From Rhea pennata (taxonomy: Eukaryota; Chordata; Aves; Rheiformes; Rheidae): a stretch of 64,000 nucleotides of DNA. The notes under the pieces were generated by a model, which saw only the letters and a program-made list of their open reading frames with translations, searched no databases and was not told the origin of the DNA. The stretch is from contig NC_084672.1 of assembly GCF_028389875.1 (NCBI RefSeq), positions 2,455,501 to 2,519,500 on the forward strand. Direction: 5' to 3'. The position numbers and the translations under genes were made by a program. Of this stretch, positions 58,151 to 64,000 are shown in pieces; positions within the stretch are counted from its first letter, which is position 1, and every line of letters begins with the position of its first letter.

Positions 58151-61100
58151 ATCTGGCAGTGGACTTAAACCAGACAAAAGGCAGCAGGCACAGCCGGCCC
58201 GGAGGAGAGGTCCCCAACGCCCGGGCCCCGTTTCGTGCCCTGTTCTCCTCACATCAGCTCCTTGGCCAAGGCAGCCTTTACCTGACACTTCAGACAAATG
58301 GCTCACTTATTTGAGGCTCTAAACACAAATTTGGAAGCTCAGCTATGTGTGTGCAACCTTGGGCCCGTATCCTCAGCGAAGGACTCACTCCTTGTCTCTG
58401 GATCCTAATCCTAAATGACCGTCCTGGGAAACAGGAAAACTCTTCTATTTTTCATAGATTTCTTCCATTCAAAATCCCTAAATACCTCCAGGCTTGGCTT
58501 TCTTGTAGTATCTCCACCTACAAGAAAGCATAAGAGCTTCATTTGGCACAATAACCGGCTCTCCACCGCATTAAGAAGCCCGATGACTTGGTGGTAGGTG
58601 ACCTCTGTTCCCAAACGAAACCATCGTTTGCCCAGCAATCAGGGCTGGTGTATTCCCCATGACCATTTGTACTTATTTTTGGCCTCCAAAACATGTCGTG
58701 CCTGTATTTCAGCTGCCCACAGCTGTATTTCAGCTCATGCAACGGCTCGTGAGCATCCCCCCCTGCCCATTGCAAAGCTGGGCTTTGTCTCTTCCACCAG
58801 CCTCATGCGAGTGATTTGTAGGAACTTGCTTTAGCACCATCAGATTAGTTGCTGTTAACATCATTCATCCTGTTGAAGTTTCTTCCCAGGGAGCAATGAA
58901 ACATGCATAATCCTGGCAGATTAAAGGGAAACACGTTTCCTCATCCATCCCTCAGACTCAACCACCCCACTGAAAGGCTGGCACCCCGGGGAAAAGGCAT
59001 TTGGTTTCCGAATTGCTCATAGCTCCATCAGCCTGGAGGAGCAGCTGGCGCCCGTGACAGAGACACAACCTGACACGTTGCGGATCTATGGGTATGTTTA
59101 ACTATGAACGCAATTTCCATGGTGGTTTCCTTCAAACTGCTGCACGTGCCTCGTGCCAACAGCCCGAAGCGGCTCCGCACCCGGCCCTGACCGGCAGCGG
59201 GGTCCCTCGGCGCCCCAGCCTCCTCCGAGCCCTCCTCGCCTCTTCTGCAGCCTTGCAGGGGGTGCTTTACACGGCCCTTTTGAGGATACAGCATTTTCCA
59301 TGTTTTAACCTGATCTTTCAAGAAAACCAAAGTCTCTGCGGTCATTTGCAGTGTCCATGTGAACATGTGCACACCTTCCGTGCCACCAAACAGCTTCCAA
59401 AATCATGGGGCAGTTGCAGCCCAGTTTAGCAGGAGGGTGGCAGCTGGGAAGGACCACGTGCCACTAGCCGCCCACCGGGGCGGCAGCCACCGAACGCCAC
59501 TCCTGGGCTGCAGCCACGAGCTCAGCTGCTGTAGGACGCCAAAGAGTCGGCAGGCACAATGGAAATTATGGGCAGAAAAAGCTGGATTTTGAGGCGACAC
59601 TTTCTTTGTGATCAGAAATCCAGTCACAATGCAGAAATCCAGAAGAAACCAGAGCTTCATCACTTCTGCTGCTCACGAAGAAAATCATTTTTGCTCCCAT
59701 GACAAAGAACACGCGCCGGGACAAACCGGAGCCAGCGCTGCTCTGTGTTTCGAGATGATACGGTGTGACCCACTTTAGCTTCCAACCAAGCTTTTCACTT
59801 GTCTCCCAAACAGGCATATTACGGAGTTGCCGTGCTCCCCAAACCACAGTGCTGTTTTCATGACCTTCCATTTAAGCATTAAGGAGTGAAATGTCTAATC
59901 CTGCCGAGTGTGTGAGAACGTGACTCACTCCTGCAACGCCGGGAATCACCTCCTTTTTGGCAGCCGCACCGTATGGCAACGAGTGCAGCCTTCGAAATCG
60001 CAGGGTTGGAATCTGTTAAGTGAAAACGATAAATAAATCCTAACTGCAGGTAATACCTAGCATAACATATGTGTGTGCAATAATATTATTCTAGTTGCCA
60101 AGCAACCAACAGGAGGTACCGTGAAAGAAAGAGATAAATCGGCCTGAACACGGCAACATGCTTCGGTCTCTTCACAAGAGACTCTGCTCATGCTGGTTTT
60201 ATCAGATATTGCCCAATGGTTAGCACTGAGATCTGCTCTCTGTGGATAAGAAAAAAGGATGATGAACGATTTGTCATAAATCAGGGCTGGATTCAGAACC
60301 GATAGAAGCTGCTGAGAGTCCTGCCACTGGCCTCGCGCTGCACCTAGGTACGTGCCGTTTAACTGCATCTGCTGTTCATGTAACCGCTTGTTTGGGCACG
60401 TCTGTGCACATTGCAAGATGCTACCTGGGCAGTTCTTGGGGTGAGCTAGCCCCTAATGGTTTTTCATAAGCAGAACCCAAGTCACCAGGGCCTCCCTCGC
60501 AATCCTCTAAACAACAGAGCTGCTGCCTTAGTCTTCCAATTTCAAAGGAATAATTGTGTTATCAGTAGGAACTTGAGAGCACAAAGATCTCCCAGGAGAT
60601 GTTCTGGAGCTAGCAGGATCAGGTCCTAAGCACGCATGATTCACTGCAATACACAGTGGTCTGCGTGTTTAAACTTGGCTTTCCAAGTTGCTCCCATAAA
60701 TGAATGGCCCACGCTCCACTGCGCAAGCCTCTGACACGATGTCCAGACCAAGGGTGCTGCAAGAGCTGCGGAGGCCGCTTCCTCCAACAGGTATGCATCA
60801 CCCAACTTATTTTCAGGTGTGAAACCGAAGGTCGACATTTGAAAGCTGCTGCTAAAATCTGGCCCAACACATGCAAAAATCCCGACTCTTGTTGCTAAAT
60901 GCTCACTCCTTGGGCACCGCAGCGAACGGCATGCCCCGGCGCAGGATCTGCAGCTACAGCAGAATGCATGCAGACTAACAGCAGGAGACGGCCTCCGAGC
61001 CCGCTTGCAAAAAGGGGATTTTTTTCCCCCCATTTTGGACACTCTCCTCTGCCTGGAGGAGATGATGCAGCAGACCCAGACAGGCATTCACTGTGAGACT

Positions 61101-63180
61101 GCAGGATATTAGAGCTAATACCATCCATCACCCCCCGCAGAATGATGCTCGCTTCCTTTTACCTCAAGCAATGCATTGCACCTGAGCTGTGCACTTTAAG
61201 AAACTGCTCAGACTTATCTCCAGCTTCACAAAACTTGCCAAATTGGCAAGCTAAAAGAAAATCAGAAAGAAACTCAATGTGCAATCGCACAGTAATCTCA
61301 CTGCATAATTACTGGCATGCAGTTACTCTATGGAAAATGCAATACAAACAAACGAAGGGACGTTCAAAAAACCAATAGAGGAAGAGAAGAACACAGCAAG
61401 AGAAAAGCAAAACAAGCGCCAAATAAATGCAGTGCGATGATCCTGGGCATGTCATTTACTGAGTGGAGTATTTGCTGTAAATGTCACTTTGTTTTTGTTT
61501 TTGTTTTTTTTTTTTTTTTCTGTTTTCAGATCTGTTCAGCTAAACCGAATTTCACCTTTTCTGTTGATAACGCCTGACTCTGTGGCTTGTCCAAATTTCC
61601 GCCCGCGGGGCCTTCGCCGGCTCCTCCCTGGCGGCACGGCGACTGCCTGGCCGCTCGGCCGGGAAGCGCCTCGGAGCCCTGCCTGGGTGACGGCGGCCGA
61701 CACCCGCCAAGGAAGGCCCGGATTTAAGGTTACGAGTGTTCAGTGGGAGGCTCTTCTGTGCCAACAGCCACAGATCTTTAAGGCTTTGTCGACACTCATA
61801 TCAATCCTGGCCATCACTCAGCTCCTTGCAAACAGTGACTAACGTGAGCCCGCACGTAGCCTCGCTCGCGCACACCGCCGCGCTCGGCAGGTCCTCGGAG
61901 CGGGGCGCGCTAGCCGGCCCCGCCACGCTCGGCGACCGAGGCGTCCTCCTCGCGATCCACAGACGACCGCACGGAGGGGAAGGGGAAGCGCGCCCAGGCT
62001 AGCTCGCGCTTCAGTAGCTCCTCTTCCAGCCTCCCGACGGGCTGCAAGCACCTACCCGAGCGCTCGGGGACAGGTAGCCGGGCTGAAGTCCCTTCTGCCA
62101 CAAAATCACTGTTGGGGTTCCCAAAGCTGAGAGGACTGGAGAAAACTCAGATCAGCGTCCACAAGCTCCCATCACGCCTCCAATGGCAGCCCAGACAGAG
62201 CTTATGAGTCACCAGGAAAAGATTACAGGAAAGTTCCCTTCTGTTTTAATGAATGAATAAGCTGTAAGTTTTTTCTAGGGTGTGTAAAAAGATAAGGCTT
62301 AAGGAGGAAACACTAAGTCTGCCTAACTTTCAGGTCTACCTCGTGCTTCCAGCACATTCCTAGAAACAGCCGGCATTTGCTGATAATGATATATAAGTGT
62401 CTTCAAAACATTTTATGGACTATCTAACGAGAACTAGTGTATTTGAGATCCTAACTGCAATAAATTTCACACTGGAGGGTTTGCAGTTTTTTTGAAGGCC
62501 CTCACGTCCCATCTACATCATACGGACTACATGGCAAAACTCTCCGAAGGATTATTCCCTGAAGCTGTCTGCATACCAGAAGGAAGTGATGAAGCTAATG
62601 GTGAAAGAAACTTTCTGGAAGTGGAAGAAACTAGATCACTGGAAATCTGCAGAGACATCTATGGCACCAGGAACATCTACCTCCATTGGCTCAATGTCCC
62701 AAGTAAAAGACAGAGTCTGTGACCCTTATTCCAGCTCCCAAGCAGTTGCAAAACCTAGAAATGACCCCATATGTTGAGCTAGTTGAGAGGCTGAGACAGT
62801 TGATTTCTCTGGCTCACATCCCCAAAGACGTGGATGCTACATAGGTGGAATGCATCTGAAAGAGCATCTCTTTGGATCTGCCACGATCGCTTTGTGGACC
62901 AAATCCTATCATTGAAACCCAAAATCTCAAGTAAGAAGCTGCTCCTCACACCCGCTCCCCATATATGCTGATAGACAAAATACAGAGAACAAACTGGAGC
63001 AACGTGCAGCCTGGAGACTTCATCATGGAAGGGCTTAAGCCATCTTCACTATGGCCTACAGTAGCCCTCCAGAGCTCAGACCATCCGTGATCAGGGGCTG
63101 CTTACCTGCAAGGACAGAGCTGGCACCAGTCTGCAAATGGGGGCCCTGTCAACGCCCTGCTTGGAGCAACCTCATGGAGC
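58151..63180. other. Upstream intergenic sequence, no supported gene
   Basis: Unique, moderate-GC sequence. A T-rich run lies at 61505-61519 and a small CpG-rich block at about 61.6-62.05 kb. No exon of a neighbouring gene such as LCTL, no RNA gene and no clear transposon was recognised. Confidence 0.55.
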
Positions 63181-63186
63181 CTAAGC

Positions 63187-63948
63187 AGATAATTTTTGTC
63201 TATTTTTGCTGCTAATGCAAGCTCTGGGTCTGCAGTGAGTTATCGGGCCAGGTGTGGCCCGGCATTCCTGCCTCCTTCCCAGGCTTCCGCAGGAATGCAG
63301 GGGCTGCGCAGCGCCTGGAGGGCCATCACCGTCCGGGGGTATTGCTTTTTCTGTTGGCATCGTATCTAGTCTCGTTCAAGAGAAAGCTAAAGCCTGGGCA
63401 GATAACAGTGAGCTGCGTGTGGCTGTGACAGGCTCTCTTACGCTGAACTTTTGGACTCCTTACAGTATGAAACTATATATTATCCTCTCACTGGCTCCGT
63501 GAGATATCTGTGAAAGATGCAGCCAGGAATACTCAAGTTCACCCACTGGGGAAACATTGTGTTACGTGAAGATTGCAGCTTTCTCCCCTTATCTGCAGCC
63601 CAGTTGATGAAGGGCCTGGCGTCAGTCTGGCAATTCTGATGGCTCCCATTTAGCACCAGCGAGAGCTGCCTATCAGCAGAAAGCTGGGGCAGATAGCAGA
63701 CGGGACTATCTAATCACATACCTTTTGCATTAGTGCTCCCATATATTCCTTCCATTTACAATCAGGAGACTGGACCGCACTGAATTTTCACAGGAATGAA
63801 CTGTCAACAACCCCATCCTTCCCAAGGCCTAAAAATGGGTGCTTTATCACAGAGGCCAGTAGACTTCTTTTCTTAGACTTCCAGGCAATGGCCGGAGCAG
63901 ACTTGGAGCCCCCACGAGCGAGACATTAAGGAGACCTTTTTGAGATAA
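63187..63948. promoter_or_regulatory. Cluster of six WGATAR motifs
   Basis: WGATAR sites lie at 63187-63192, 63400-63405, 63589-63594 (reverse, in CTTATCTGC), 63691-63696, 63706-63711 (reverse) and 63943-63948. The pair at 63691/63706 is inverted with nine bases between. By chance about 1.5 would be expected in this length. This lies about 22 kb upstream of the SMAD6 ATG. Confidence 0.35.
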
Positions 63949-64000
63949 CAGCAGTTCACTTGGCTCTCTCGAGAATGCCTCATGGCTGTTCCTTTTCAAA

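Noticed and set aside
62460-62780. Two overlapping short frames that look peptide-like (76 and 63 codons)
   Set aside because: They are in competing frames of the same AG-rich segment, with no family match. An old repeat fragment or chance is more likely.
43452-64000. Search for exons of the expected upstream neighbour LCTL or other genes
   Set aside because: No glycoside-hydrolase motifs or other recognisable exon-like peptides with splice sites were found.

Overview
The window is vertebrate nuclear DNA, most likely from a bird. It carries one protein-coding gene that I can support: SMAD6, the inhibitory SMAD of BMP signalling, on the minus strand. Four coding exons join in frame into a 474-residue protein: exon 1 at 40714-41461, exon 2 at 38300-38356, exon 3 at 36681-36758 and exon 4 at 14806-15347. 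The protein has a divergent MH1 domain, a PPxY linker and a complete MH2 domain. Splice sites, intron phases (all phase 1), the start and the stop can all be read directly. The avian assignment is an inference. It rests on compact introns, very dense CpG-rich segments as on small bird chromosomes, the absence of any mammalian-type SINE, and a decayed CR1-like LINE at about 57.5-58.15 kb.

Layout, left to right on the + strand. 1-12.5 kb is the 3' flank of SMAD6, mostly moderate-GC unique sequence with no recognisable gene. It holds a ZEB/Snail-type palindrome (5791-5808) and a good CTCF-like site (9951-9964). 12.5-14.3 kb is a CpG-rich island with a long AGG repeat, just beyond the gene's 3' end. 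14.42-14.81 kb is the AT-rich 3' UTR with its poly(A) signal. 15.35-36.68 kb is intron 3, in which CpG-rich blocks alternate with AT-rich blocks that contain possible enhancers. 36.76-38.30 kb is intron 2 and 38.36-40.71 kb is intron 1, which holds a small MITE-like element. 41.46-43.4 kb is the 5' UTR and the promoter CpG island. 43.45-64 kb is upstream intergenic sequence with further CpG-rich blocks, a TATA box, the CR1 relic and a cluster of GATA motifs.

How it fits together. SMAD6 is a feedback inhibitor that BMP/SMAD1/5 signalling itself induces. The promoter island contains a palindromic Smad box GTCTAGAC exactly five bases from a GGCGGC box, which is the geometry of a BMP-responsive element. 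About 0.5 kb further upstream is a GCCG/CGCC array like the GC-rich BMP-responsive element described for mammalian Smad6. The presumed leader has at least eight upstream ATGs and the main ATG is in a weak context, which suggests translational restraint. Exons 2 and 3 are short and symmetric, so skipping either keeps the frame, and exon 3 has a poor donor site. The most unusual protein feature is a short motif built on A-V-T that occurs three times in the N-terminal half at an exact 49-residue spacing.

No other protein-coding gene, tRNA, rRNA, CRISPR array or bacterial feature is supported. Many long open frames in the GC-rich blocks were judged to be stop-poor artefacts.
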